A stretch of DNA of 64,000 nucleotides from Sympetrum striolatum. Lineage: Eukaryota; Arthropoda; Insecta; Odonata; Libellulidae. The DNA is taken from the NCBI GenBank assembly GCA_947579665.1, contig OX388349.1, positions 25,328,459 through 25,392,458 of the forward strand, written 5' to 3'. The position numbers were made by a program, and so were the translations under genes. Of this stretch, positions 45,701 to 58,800 are shown piece by piece; the stretch's first letter is position 1; each line of letters opens with the position of its first letter. The notes below the pieces were generated by a model. The model made no database searches and was not told the origin of the DNA. It saw nothing but the letters and a program-made list of their open reading frames with translations.

Positions 45701-48700
45701 GAATACGAATAACCGTTGTTCGAGTTGTTTAGATGGTTTTTCAAAAACTTTGGGATGGATATTCAGGAATTTATTCTGTTAACTGATTTTTTAACTACGC
45801 GAAGGCAAAGGTCAATGAGAAATAAAACTTATAATTTTGACTTATATTATTATTAAAAATTCTTTAATACACCTGTAGAAGTTTAATAATAATGTTTCTA
45901 AAGAACATTTTGACATATTAATTATGATTTCGTTTTAGTTTACAATTGACAATAAATGACAATTAATACAATTCATTATTTAATTAATAACATTGAGGAA
46001 AAAAAACTATAGTTGTGTTTTCACAATATTTTTGCAAACACAACAATGCAATATATGCAAAGTATTTGTTTGATTTTTTTTCATTCGGTTGTTATTTGAT
46101 TTATATAGCATTGTAATCATTGGCCATAATCTAATTATTCCGAATATTGTCACCTAATTTTTAACTATATGTATCATAAATTCTTTAAATAATAGGAAAA
46201 ATTAATCTGTAAACAAGATTTAAGAAATATTAGATGTGTATCACAATCGCGAATTTTTAGAAAGCTGAATATAAAACGGATTTTCCATCGGAATAGTTTC
46301 CTTCGGTGGCTGCTTTATCCTGTTGAAAATACGATCACTGATTCTTTTCATTCGAGCTAATTTTGGACTGCAGCCATATTCACGCGAACAGATTGAGTTA
46401 GCGGAGGACGCTTTAGCTATTATGTGGGCCATGGTGTTGAAGAGAATCCTTTATGTCGACACTCCACCCAGAGCAGTTGGCACAGTTTTCCTCGTGAATG
46501 ATTGACTTAGAAAATATTAATGGTATTTGTCGAAGCATAAACTGTCTATCGAAGTCTTCTTTAACCCCAACGACAGTGACTCCATGAAAATCTGTTTAAT
46601 GAGTACTTGCAGGTGAGATGCCAACAGCCGCACATGTTAAACCGTAAATCAACGAGGGGCTAAATTGCATGTTATAGACTTGATCAAGGAAGAATTAAGA
46701 TAGGTTACTTACGGCTATATAGTCAATAAAAACATTTGCATGTATACATATACATTCATGCTTAGATGACACTTAATATTTGTTAATATGTGTTTGCATA
46801 GAAAAAGAGCAAAGCTTTTTCGAAATTTTTGTATTTCGTAATGATTTCGTGTTGCCAAATCAATGATTCTTATATATTTTACGAAATTAACCTATGAAAT
46901 CGAATATATTTAACTCGATATTTAGTTTTTTCTATGTTGAAGGTAAACATGAACATTGATCCTCTATCCTAAATTCATCTACTTGGTTTCTTCCAATTAG
47001 GAGTTATTATTAAATTTAGATGGTCAAATAATGAACTTTTTTATAATTTCTTAAAGAGTGACAATCAGAAGAGGAACCAAATACGATTCCGTCTATATCT
47101 ATATACATTTGTGCCACATGGCCAAACTCTGCTCTCAGGGTACATATTCAGGTTTAGAAACATCTACAGAACGAAAAATTTAGAGGAAGGGCAGCCTAAC
47201 CTGCGATCCCTAAACTAATACCACATGACCCAGAAGATGATTAGACTATGAATTACAAGCAAGAGACCAAGTAAAAAAACCTTCATAGCTTAGCACGAAG
47301 AGAATATCCAGAAGGGAAAAGAAAACCTCGATTGATAGCCCTTTATTCTAATGATGTATGGGTTGATTTATATATTGAGAAGATTACTTTTGCTCTTAAC
47401 CTCCCTAAGTCTGCGCTCTCCGTGAGATATTTCTTGAGAATACTACTGATAGTGAAGCCGCTCAAATGAGCATATCATGAAAGGCGATAGAGAAGATGAC
47501 CTAGAAATCTCAGATTTACGCTTCACTAATCCAATCATTCCCTTTGCATTCACATTTAATTGGGTGTAGTTTGTCTTTGCTTAGGAAGAATTATCAATTA
47601 CCTACTGAGCTGTTTCTGCTTTGATAAAAATAGCAGCTTCATTATCTGGATAAAAAAGAACCGTCGGATTAATCATCCTAATTGCGTCAGCAATTCTACG
47701 ATGTAGCTCCGATGTCCTATCAAGCTTTGTGAATTATGTTGCCAAAGATAAGTAAATCCAAATATCAATTACGAAACTTAACTTCACTTGAAACGTTTTA
47801 GATAGCGTTTATCGTAGCAGTGTATGCCAATATCCGAATTATCTTTCATTATTCGTCAGAAGTAGTTTCTAGAAAGCTTCAGTAACATCTATAGAGATGC
47901 GTTATTCGAATATATTATCGAAACTTCTTGTTCAGAGATTGGAAAAATGCTACCTATTCAAAAAAAGGACATATAATAATATTTTTTTTTGTCAATTCTG
48001 GTATTACATCTTTTCCATCATTTTCGAGCTAACTAATACTGAGACCTGATGATTTTACATACGCCTTTGCGATGAAAAAGTTTGCCCACGTCTGTATTTG
48101 TTGTTCCTTGGTAGAGATATCATGGGAAAAATGGGAAATGCATCTAAGCTTCGACTAGATATGTGATTAACTGTGAATGTATTACACAATCTTCATGAAC
48201 ATGATTGGGGTTCATAAACGATATCTTAAATTATTATAGATTTTGTTTTAGCTAGTAAAAATAAGAAACTCCAGTATTATGATTTCCCCCCTATATTGAA
48301 CCAATTCTTAAACCCAGAAATTGAAAGGCGCGCCTCATAGAGTTTACCTCAACGAAAGATAATGTAAATTGTAAAAGACTGAATCAGTAGGCGTAATAAG
48401 TATTGTATGCAATTAATATAAATGAGAGAACTTGTTTATTTGCATACAAGTTTAAGTTAAGTATTGTAAATTCCAATGCTGATTTATTTAAACGTAATGG
48501 TCATTACACAAAAGAAGCAGGTTGTAATTGAGAAATTTTTTAAATAAAATAAAATATACCTTGCTTTACCCTCGATCGTAGTTTTGCAAAGTCATAGTTT
48601 ATTCACCAAAAATTGATAAGTGTTATGGGTGGTTAAAATCCTAACGCTAGGCGCATGTATAGCATCTCCACCTCAGATTGCAACTCCGCTGCCCGTGTTT

Positions 48701-51700
48701 ACCTTAGCGACACCTTGACAACGCCCCTCTTCGCGCGATATTGCGACAATTTTGCAACCCTCACAAGGCCCCTAAACGCAAAACCTTTGCGACGACCTCG
48801 AGCACTCAATATCTCGTAGGAATGTTATCGGGTAATCCCTTGGAGTGCTCCAACACTTCCTCTGCTTCCCCCGCAGTAATCACGGAAAGAAAATACCTCA
48901 CGGGGTGCGCAGACTTATGTAGGTTTAGGAAGGTCGGGGATCCCGCGCTATTAGAAAAGATAAGAGGGGGGAATGGGGGCGCTAAAGGGGTCGCAGTTTA
49001 GAGGTAATGGCACGTGACAGCGGAGGCCGCAACGCTCTGAAAGCATTAGCCCGTTTGTTGTCCGACAAAATGGAGAAATTTGGCCGTTGTTTTTCGAGAA
49101 AGCTTCGTGTTTACGCGAGCCGTTATGGCAACTCGTCTCTTTGGTGATGGATGGCCTTCAAATTGCGGATCTCTTTCTCGAATGGATCTGCCACAGATTC
49201 GAAAAACCTGACCTCACTTAGAAGCGCAAATTTAATTTCGGCGTTCCACTTTCCGGGCTCTTGAATAACACTTGGAGCTTGAGATGATTGCGAGTCACGG
49301 TGTACATGAACGTACTTAGAGGAGAAATTGCAGTCGATGCATTACCGCTGCGCACTGCTTTGCCAGAGAGGGTATCTGTGAAGTACCCATTTCCTACTTG
49401 AACCGACGGAAGGTGTGTTAATTTACTCCGAGTTCTAGATATTTTGAAGAGTAGTTCGGAATAGTGGGATTTGAATCATTACGAATCTACTTTGTTTGCT
49501 GAAATGAAATTTTCGGCAAACACAAAACTCTTATAATACAAAGATACGTATAATAGAATATACCTTAGTGGATTTTTTTGGTACATTCAATTTGCGTTAG
49601 CAGAATCAAAAATCCGTGACGTTAAACAAAATTGATATCAAATTGAAAAACAGAATTTTTATAAGGTATTAATTATATCTCTCTGTTAAGCTATATACAT
49701 TCCAAAAGATGAAAGTTTTTAAAATGTATGAGAATACTTGATTGAAATATAAAATTCAAGTTAAATAATATAGAGGTAATTCCTTCAACTACGTAAAATT
49801 TTTGTCCCTATCTTTAAAACAAGCTAATGCTAATTCCTTTTTTGTGAGCATGAGAATGAGCAGGAACTATAAAGTAAAATTCGAACTTTTCATCCAATTA
49901 CGTAAGTGTAGGTCTGCTTGTTTTTATGTGAGTAAGTTGATAAGATTAGTAAGTGCGATTTTGAATTTTGATAGACAGGCTTCCAGCGGAAGTCGGTTGG
50001 AACTTGAAAAGAAAGAGGGTGTGAGGTTACATTTTTACCACATGGTTTGAATAAGAAACGTAATTCATTTGGAGTCTTCAAAGCAGAGAATTATGCATCC
50101 CGAAGAATTTTTTTTAGAGAGAAATGATTAGAGTGAAGATTCAAAGGAAGAGTGAAGTAAGAAATCCAATGTGACTTGCAGTAATAAGATGATGAATGGT
50201 GTAGAAAGTGGGAAAAGTGTTAGGAATGGGAAAGAAGGAACAAATGCTTCCTAATGAACGCCAAAAGAATTCGCTCGAAAGGGTATTCTAGGGTGCATTC
50301 AAAATTCTGGTCACATACGAAGACCGCCCAAAAGAACATTGACTAACGAGGAATACTTCCACTCTACAGCAAACTTATAATAATATTAAAGCGAGATTAG
50401 AAATTCATTTTTCTTCTTTACCTTTACTACCCACGCATTTTTATTCCAAATCACCGATTTTATATCACTTTATATTGCAGAACCTTTAAGCGAGTATGAT
50501 CGAAATTTTCCCTCAAAACTTCATGCTTCTCTTTTAAAAATGTCGTCACATATTCAATTGATTCAAATATATCTTGGGCTTTTCAAATTCTGATATGATT
50601 AATTTTACGGATATATTGAAATATATACACACAAACGGGTATCTCTAGATAACAACATGGAAAGACCTATGCCCTGTAGAAGTGAATGGAAAAGTTGAGG
50701 CGAGGGAACCCTACCCATATAAACGCGAGGAATTTTCGAGGGCCTACGTTTAACTCATATAGATTCGGATAAAGGATTCCACAGCTGTTTTATTTATGCT
50801 ATTTCAAAGGGTCTACGGCATCAAATTCCATATTCTTAAAAATTCTTCAATTTGGTTACTTTTTGTTTTTATGTTTGTACTTCAACCGTCAGAATGATTA
50901 ATTGTCATCCTCCTCATTTTGAAAGGAATGTGGAAGTGGCGGTTAGTAACTAACCCAGGTATATCGACGAAATTAGCAGAAATCATACGGGCGACCCTTT
51001 CAGTAATAGATATTAAAAACTGTGACTCTTAATACTCTAATAGTAATAATACTCTTTGCAGAGAATTTTGGTATTCGTAAAAATAATCTAATCGATAAAA
51101 TTTAATAAAATGCTACCATTATCATTTATCAAATTAATATACAGCTTTATGATCCCGGAAAGTTGTATAGTAATTGGTTAACTACAGATATTTTATTATG
51201 CCCGCCTTTGAAGGTGCGCTTCTAGGAAATGGAAAAAAACTATTGACTGTCCTTGCGAACATTCTAGCCATCATTTTTAATCTCACACCGTTTTCCCATC
51301 CCCAAAATTTTAGCCTCCAATCCATTTTCAATGGAAGTGAAAGGGCTCTCCTTCGAATAAAACTCGCCTCCTTTCTCTCCTTCTCTCTCCCATTCCACTT
51401 GTCACTTCCTATCTCATCTCCTAGGGCCCTTCCAATTAATTTTCAATTTCTCTTTCCCTCAACTTCTACTCCGCAACTGATGTTCCCCTTATATTCCGCT
51501 CGCTTTTTTTGCTTGGGGACCTTTTTGTCTGCAGAGAGATTTGGCGCGAAATTTTTCGATTCGACCTAAAATATTCGTGTCAGGGCCGGTGTAGGAGTCG
51601 AGGATCACCGGCTTCTCCCGGCAGCGGGAGGGACGGGAGAGCATCGGAATGCTAGCGATTGAAGGATGATATAAATCGACTTTCTATTTCTACATATATT

Positions 51701-51997
51701 TGAACCAATAGATTGGTGTATGACGAGAATGTGAATTGTATTAAAGGGAGACGAAGATCGAGAAAAACAGATCGAATTTAATGGTGAATGAAATGAGTAA
51801 AACCAATTAACGCACCTTTAAGGCAAAAGGTAAATTTTGTAATAATTACATTACAAGGTCTTATTATAATCTTAGACATTACTTGGGGAATTTTAGTCTT
51901 AAGATACCACTCTTACTGTTTTCCTTCATTCCTTCAACTATTCTTTCTAGTAAAAAAGTGTATCCTATTAGAATCAGCAGACACAGTATTCTCTACA
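42707..51997. other. long intergenic or intronic stretch, no gene recognised
   Basis: GC-richer islands occur at about 46240-46510, 48640-49420 and 51170-51670. Frames up to 131 codons in these have no family signature. A minus-strand patch at about 47580-47720 has a somewhat protein-like composition but stops break it. No RNA gene or long repeat is seen. Confidence 0.4.
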
Positions 51998-52337
51998 ACT
52001 TTATTCCTCAAATTTTAAAAAAGTACACATCCGGATAAGACGTTACAACGTCATTTTCAGGTCTTAGTAGATAAGAAAGCAGATAGTATAGTGGGGATTG
52101 CAGAGGGGGAGTAGGAAGGAAGGGAATGAGTGATAGGAAGGTTACTTTGTATATATTGATGTAGAATAGTGACTTTGTATGTTTGTTAGCGCTGAATGAT
52201 AGGACTGCGTGAATTAATGGAGAGGTGAAGAGATGCTCATTAACGATAGAGGACGGCTTCAAACTTTTCTCACACCTGAAGATTACGCTGTAACGCCGAA
52301 ATCAGTTGTGTGCTTTTTAAAATTTGTGGAATAAAGT
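51998..52337. repeat. 340-bp fold-back/MITE-like element
   Basis: The left arm ACTTTATTCCTCAAATTTTAA and about 60 bp more (to CATTTTCAGGTCTTAG) are matched in inverted orientation by the right end (CACACCTGAAGATTACGCTG to GGAATAAAGT), with moderate identity. The centre is purine-rich. Just right of it, 52362-52400 resembles the leader of the 17 kb LINE (GTTCCA, AAGTGAAGA and GAAGTGA in the same order). Confidence 0.65.
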
Positions 52338-53752
52338 GAATGTTTATTTTTATCTCATTTGTTTTAGATGAAGTTCCATCAAGTGAAGATCGAAGTGATC
52401 AGTGATCAGTAGGTAGGATTCCTGGTCCCTAAAATAGTTTCTGCTGAAAAGCCATAAGTTTTTGATTTCACAATAGAACCTCTATTGAAAAGGTTTTGTC
52501 TATGCATGCCCTATCACCTAATCTCATGTTCGTCATAAAATTTACAAAGAAATTATAAAACAAGAAATATTGCATTTAAGTAAAAGGGAATTCCTTGGAA
52601 AACATGATATCCAATGATAAGAAAACAATTTAAAGGACCCATGATGTGGATGTAGCTCTCTAAGGACAAGGATGGAAGGAATAGATGGAATGCATTACAG
52701 GACGATATAGGTGCCGAGAAATTTTCAACTCATGAGGGATCAAAACGACTGTTAATGGGATGGATTAAAAAGCTGCAGCAAAACATATCTTTGGATGGAT
52801 AATTCTTGAAAAATATGATAATCATGCGCCTCAATACCCTGGCCGCCACGTATTTTTGTGAGTAAATCTTTCGATTTTGTCAGCCTTTTACAGAGGGAAA
52901 TCACTAAATATATGATTTACATCAAATATGCGATCATACTTCTGTTAAAGCATTTCTATCGATATTAAAAGAGTAAAAATATTTCTCTATTTTTTTGAGA
53001 AATTTAATTTTTTATTGCAAAACTTGATTAATTTCTGGAACCGTCATAATAAAATTTCTTTCAATGTAGCCAAATTTTCTCGTAAAATTTTTTTCCTCAG
53101 CGAGATTTCAGTTCAAGGAATTCCGACCTCAAAATTTTTTATAGAAGTCTTTATTTTCCAACAAGAAGTCCTTCAGTAATTTGATAATTAACCTAGATAT
53201 TCTGCGCAGAATTTTACCCAGACACCCTTTCAAACTTTCTGATAACTAATTAGCGGAAAATTATTCCTCCTGCGCTCTCATTCATATTTTCAAAAGTTTG
53301 CTTTTGAGAGGTCACTTGGCCTCACTTGGAGACCAAGAATTAATTAAGCTGCGATCTGCTTTGGTTAAAACAAACTAAATATTCGCTGACTAAAACCTGT
53401 TTTAAACGTTTCATTATTGTCGCAAAATTTTTCACACCCTTTGTGTGTGAAAAGAAAAATTTTTCACAACGAAAATAAAAATTCCTACTGAATATCCCTT
53501 TGATTCCTTCTGGTCTACTTATATTATTCTCATAAGGAAATTATTTTAAATATTTTTAGGAGAGATGCCAAAAGATAGAGATGAAAATGGATTGTTATAA
53601 AGGCAATTTAACTCAGAATCTATTGAAATGCCTAGAATCGATTTGAAGGAAAGCGTAAATCAATCTATTGTATGGAAAAGGGAAAGTCTCTTCATTCTCA
53701 TACTAATGTTAAGATAGTCTTATTCTTTAGTGGAACTGTCCAAAGACAAGTA
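52338..53752. other. AT-rich DNA; small hairpin at about 53426-53455
   Basis: TTTTTCACACC and GTGTGTGAAAA form a short hairpin. Nothing else is recognised. Confidence 0.4.
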
Positions 53753-54405
53753 TCAACTAGCTCTCCAACCCTCTCTATCCTGGGCATCTTCCTTCATCTT
53801 TGAATAACTCCTTCCTCCCTTCATGTCGGACAGCATACTCGTCCTTCTTCTTCCTCTCCCTCTTTTACCGTTAATCTTCCCTTCAATAATATTTCTCTGC
53901 AAAAAGTGCCTTCTTAATATATGCCCAAGCCAAGCCAAGCCTTTTTCCTTTTCGCGATGATTCTCATTAAACATCTTTCTTCTCCAATCCTTGTAAACAC
54001 CTCATTTCTTACTCTGTCACTCCACTTAATTTTTTCCATTCTTCTCTATAACCATACTTCAAAGCTTTGCAGGTATCTCTGTTCTTTATTTTTTACTGCC
54101 CAAGTCTCAGCCCCATATAAAACGACACTCCATACAAAGCATTTTGAAAATCTTTTCCTTAGTTCTAGCGGTATTTTCCTTGTAATAAGTTGACTTTTGA
54201 CCCTCCCGAATTCCGCCTTTCCATTGTAAATCCTGGGTCTTATTTCTTCTGTGCAATTTCCGTTTGAGGTGTTTATACTTCCCAAGTACCTAAAGGATGT
54301 CACTTGTTCCAACTTCCTTCCTTCTATTAGATTATTAACTTCTCCAGGCTCTTTACTCATTTTCATAACTTTAGTTTTGCCTACATTTACTGGTATATCT
54401 ACTCC
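53753..54405 (-). pseudogene. LINE ORF2 C-terminal fragment
   Basis: On the minus strand from about 54405 it reads VNVGKTKVMKMS, LEQVTSFRYLGS, LELRKRFSKCFVWSVVLYGAE and KIKWSDRVRNEV. After a frameshift near 53990 come a Lys-rich WLGHILRR block and GKRGRGRRRT, then EDAQDREGWR at the end. This is the usual post-RT C-terminus of a widespread animal LINE type. It lacks RT motifs and endonuclease (5'-truncated near 54405). The similarity is strong by motif order. The clade is not assigned. Confidence 0.85.
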
Positions 54406-57001
54406 TTAGGAGAATTTTTCTGTCCCCGTTATTGAGAAAAAATATATTTTCCAAGTCTTTTTTTCTTTATTTGCATGTACACTTTGTAGGGGGTGTCATT
54501 ACGTGGGTTTTCAATATATATTTGATTACTTCTCTATTGAAGAGTGATAGGAGGATGAAGCGGATATTAAGAGCTGCATCCCACAACTTTGCACCTTAAG
54601 TAAAAAGTAAAATGTGTATTAATGTTGCAATGAACGTCAATCCCACACCTAAAGCCAATTATTGAATGAAGATTGAATATTTGGAACAACTGCGATATTT
54701 CAACGAAATTTTTATCACCTGCTTAATACAACCTCCTTCACGGGACCAAGGGTCTGCTTCACTTAGTGAAGAGCCTTTTAATAGATTAGTGAAAGAAGAC
54801 AAATTTCATCCCCGTAATTCATGTAAGACTGTGAGATATGCCAATGCGGGCGGAGTAGCTTTCTTTTGTCAGGTTTCGCACTTACTTTAGTTGATCTGAC
54901 AATTGGTTTTCACTTACACACGTTTCGACTCTTCACTCTATATTCTGAGTATTCTCGTGCTAGTATACGCTAGCTTTTTCAGAATCAGTAACAACGCGAT
55001 GCGGTACATTGACGGCCTAATTCTTAAGCCCCTAATGTAGTCCAGGATTAAAGCAGCTTCTTGTCACGGCATCAAGAAGCTTCATGCGCGTACGCGAATG
55101 TTTCTTTGCTCTATTTGGCTAACCTTGAACTGAGCCTTTCTCCGATTCAAATCGCGATCCGCTGAGTAAGCTGCCGTGATGCTCGTGCAGCGCTATTCGG
55201 AGTTTAGTGAAAGGATGCGCCGCGGCTTATCGCGCAACTTGATTGCGATCTAAAGGGATTTTGGAGTCGAGGGCATTAGTAACGATAACCGAGCATTGTA
55301 CTTGGAATGTGTAATCCAAGCCATCAATCAATACGTGCCAAACCGAGCAATAAAGGGAAGCGATGGGAAAAAGGAAGGCTTCTGAGGCATTGTAATGGCT
55401 TCTGTTATTGAACCTTATCTTCCTGTTGAATATCCTCACCGCAATTCTCTACTTTAATTCCTCTTCCTATTTTACTTCTTTTTTTTGCGAGAGCAAAATG
55501 TTTTTCTTCCAAAATTATGGGAGCGCTTTCCCTCTTTCCTTATACCGACACTGACGCCAACTTTCAATTTGCATGAGAATGGCTGTTTGTTCGTCTGTTG
55601 GTTCGGCATTGTAAGAGAGGAAGAAGCCCCGTGAAAGGAAGAGTATTATAATATCTCTCCCGCAACGAAGAATTCATATTAAAAATGAGAATATCTGAAT
55701 ATATAGGCAAAATTTGGGAGAAGCTATTGGTGTCCAAGAGAAGACTCATCTAACCAATGATAAGTAGAGTTTTGTAAGTGCCTACACCATGCAAAACAAG
55801 TTGTTAAGCTAATGATGGTTACAACTCAAATAAAAAGTGAAATATTTCACTTAAGTATTGTACCTGTATAAGTACAGATGGATAACACGTGTCTATAATG
55901 ATTCCAAATGGCATGAAATTCTTGAAAATAACCAACCGATAAAATACTTGGTAAATTGAGAGAAGGGAGTTCATTTTCCAGGGATAATTATCGATGGAGC
56001 TGATCACTCAGTTGGGTCATATTTTTTATCACTTTCCGCTATCGAACGATGATTGGACATCGCCATTATTCCACACATCAGCCTCAAAGATACTTTAACC
56101 TGGTAATCGAGTGTATGACTACTGTCAATGTTTCTCGGGCGATGTCATTTTGATTTCTGCAGCATACATCAATAAGGTTTCGGCACAATGTGTTACGCAG
56201 CCTCTTTCGCAGTCCGCGTATTAAGCTTTTCCTTTTGATGTAAATTTGGAAAGATCAGTTTAACCGCCCAATTAATGGATAGCCGATTCCATCAAGCAAG
56301 ATTTATCTTTGACGAGTAGAATGTCGGGTTTCCCATTAAAGTTCTTTGAGCGTTGGAAGTACGAAGTTGTCATAGGGAATGCCAGTGCAAAAATCAGTAT
56401 TCCGGGATTTGTACGCATCTAAATAAGTAGAACGTTAATCTTTCCCAAGGATTCGAATGTTTTTAAGCGGTAAAATTAATAAATGAGAAACGCTTTAATG
56501 ATTGGAGATGCGGATACAATTTTTCGTGAGATTTATTAATTCCTAAATTCCCATCAATAATATTCTCCTTAGTGCAAAATTGTACTCCTATTGAATATTG
56601 TAGAGCTTCATTTACTGCTAGATATTTTATTTGATGTCTCAACAGCAGGTTTATAGTGGGAGAATGATTGTATTAAAAATTACACACATTGTAATTATAT
56701 TTATCAATATATGTACCCCTTTGATACAAATGTATACTGACTATTACACGTCTGTTACTATACATATAAAAGCGCCGGAAAAAATAGCCAATAAAAAAAG
56801 ATACAATATGTATAAATTACTTCGGGATACCCGTTATAATATTATAAAATAAATTCCAATGGTTCAGATTTTGCATTACTGTGTACTTACCAAGGATTCC
56901 TGAATCATGAACTATTTTGGGAACATTCGTAATAAATTTATGGTAAAACTTTCTCTTTCTATTTTGGTAACTACATTTGATTTTGAATCATATATGTTGA
57001 A
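54406..57001. other. no gene recognised; GC-richer islands at about 54950-55450 and 56030-56480
   Basis: The islands have no convincing frames. They may be conserved non-coding elements. The remainder is AT-rich. Confidence 0.4.
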
Positions 57002-57067
57002 TATTCAGACATTAAAAAACGAACAGTAGGAATCGATTCCTACTGTTCGTTTTTTAATGTCTGAATA
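57002..57067. repeat. 66-bp perfect palindrome, no spacer
   Basis: The two 33-base arms are exact inverted copies meeting at ATCGAT. Flanks stop pairing immediately (A opposite A). There is no coding content. Confidence 0.95.
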
Positions 57068-57121
57068 AGCGTCTTAGCCTTTTTTATATGCTATTTGTAT
57101 GGTAGAGACCAGAATATCAAG

Positions 57122-57132
57122 AGGGATTTGTT
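57122..57132. repeat. SINE target-site duplication, left
   Basis: AGGGATTTGTT is identical to 57273-57283 and brackets the SINE. Confidence 0.9.
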
Positions 57133-57272
57133 GGGCTCTCGGATAGTCATATGGACAGCGCGTTTGCCTTTGGTGAAAGCGGTCCTGGGTTCGATTCCCG
57201 GTGGGAGCCAATGTGCGAAATGACCTACGCTGTCGAAGCACTTTAAACAATACTACTACTACTACTACTACC
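57133..57272 (+). mobile_element. tRNA-derived SINE, 140 bp, (TAC)n tail
   Basis: The head (57134-57209) folds as a tRNA: acceptor arms GGCTCTC/GGGAGCC pair over seven positions. The T arm CTGGG-TTCGATT-CCCGG is complete and contains the B box GGTTCGATTCC. An A-box-like region lies near 57145-57165. One extra T separates the T arm from the acceptor, and the D/anticodon arms are irregular, so it is not a working tRNA. About 40 bp of unrelated body and (TAC)n follow. The flanking 11-bp duplication is exact, showing LINE-dependent insertion. The head would supply an internal RNA polymerase III promoter. Confidence 0.9.
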
Positions 57273-57283
57273 AGGGATTTGTT
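57273..57283. repeat. SINE target-site duplication, right
   Basis: AGGGATTTGTT, second copy. Confidence 0.9.
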
Positions 57284-58351
57284 CTACGCTTGAGCGTTTT
57301 AACGGATTTATCCAAACTGTATCTAATGTAATTGTAATGTATGGATACTTACCCGCGTATATGTATATCTAGATTTGGTATAAATTTGGAGCCTAATCCA
57401 AAAGCTTCAACAACTCAGTGTTTTTTTGCATAGACTCCTAACATTAGACCTCAGGAAAATTTTATATTCATCCTAGCTGGATTGATTCGACTCCGAAATG
57501 CTCAAAATCCAGTTTTTCCTAATATGAATATATTTTTGGGTGAATTTTTGTAGTTCACATACGTGTTCTAACGGTAGCGTACGGTGCACGGATTAGGACG
57601 GCGACCCTCAAAATTTCTACTTGAAAAAAAGTAACAGTATAACCCCCAGATAACTACCATTAACCCTTTTTCGTATTTTCCTGTCAATATTTTACAACAC
57701 ACAAATCTCTAGTTGAAGTGGATTATCAAAATACCCGATTCGTGTCCGATCCCTATAACATCCCCTGAAACCATACCTCGAAAAAGCAGTTTGCGAGATT
57801 AATGAATAGATGATTATTCGAATGCTAATCACAGAAACTCAATTTGGAAGCGGTTGTAATAGGCTTATAGCGCATTCGCAATATCGAATTTCGCAAATTG
57901 CCTTGTGTAGAATTAGATATGTATAAATATTTAGAATAGTATAGCTACAATGGAAAATACATTATATTATTCATCGAAATTCATTATCATACATTCATTT
58001 GGAGAGTTAAGTATAATATTTAACCAAAGCAAGGAAATCATCAAAAGAAGAGTCTTTGTTTCGAATCATTCCTCTGGAAATATCATGAAATGCATAGGAT
58101 TTAATTTTTATCTTATAAAATTATTTTATCATAAATAAGACGTGGTTAGGAACTGAAAAAAAATGACTTGGTATAGAGAGCAGAACATAAATTTTGCATA
58201 AAACAATGTTATTTCATTTTGGGTTAAAAAACAGATTCTAGGGCTGTGATACACTCCAAACGAAGAAAAGATATAAAAAAAATCCCTTACTGGACAGGAA
58301 TTTTTCTCTGGGTGCACCAATTTTATTGCAAATTCACTAATATAAGTTTCG
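57284..58351. other. AT-rich DNA, no feature recognised
   Basis: Short frames only. No repeat or RNA gene is identified. Confidence 0.45.
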
Positions 58352-58520
58352 GATAATGAATAAAAACAGTGTAATTTTCCACACATTTATTCAGCTGATG
58401 ACCGGTTTCGCTACCGGAATAGCATCATCTGGTGGTCATCATCAGATGATGCTACTCTGGTAGCGAAACCGGTCGTCAGCTAAATGAAAGTGTGGAAAAT
58501 TACTGTTTTTATTCATTATC
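58352..58520. repeat. 169-bp fold-back element with ACCGGTTTCGCTACC core
   Basis: Arms of about 78 bp, starting GATAATGAATAAAAACAGT, pair with a few mismatches and small indels. They include TTTTCCACAC, GACCGGTTTCGCTACC and AGCATCATCTG, around a short centre (GTGGTCATCAT). It is one of several hairpin elements here that share a CATCATC-type centre. Confidence 0.88.
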
Positions 58521-58724
58521 TAAAATGGCTTTCCACAAAGTAACGCCTGATAATCTAGATTTAAATATAATTTTCCTTGTTGTCATCCTTAAGGGGGGTC
58601 CCTCTTCCCTCCTCCTCGTGTGGTCAGTTCCTCTATGAGGACGTTGGCAGTGGACGATGTCGCTCAGTCGGACGAAACCACATTACTCTAGCCAACAGTT
58701 TTCCGAATGGAATACTAGAATGCT

Positions 58725-58800
58725 CTGGCTCGACAGCTCCATTGGGTAAGCAATTGACCGGCAATCGGAAGATCTGGGCTCGAGTCCCGGTTCTGTTAGA
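58725..58800 (+). repeat. tRNA-like sequence, probable second SINE type
   Basis: An A-box-like CAGCTCCATTGG (58734-58745) and B box GGCTCGAGTCC (58778-58788) sit in a T arm CTGGG-CTCGAGT-CCCGG. Acceptor pairing is weak (TCTGGCT near 58725 with TTAGA near 58800). The downstream part could be the SINE body, but no tail or duplication was found. Confidence 0.55.

Noticed and set aside
47470..47720. Protein-like minus-strand stretch
   Set aside because: Looked mildly like a transposon polyprotein, but stops are frequent and no motif could be named.
51174..51569. 131-codon + frame
   Set aside because: Pyrimidine-rich low-complexity composition (Ser/Phe/Leu/Pro), no recognised family.
57134..57209. 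Functional tRNA gene
   Set aside because: Extra base between T arm and acceptor, irregular D/anticodon arms, a SINE body, tail and target duplication show it is a SINE head.
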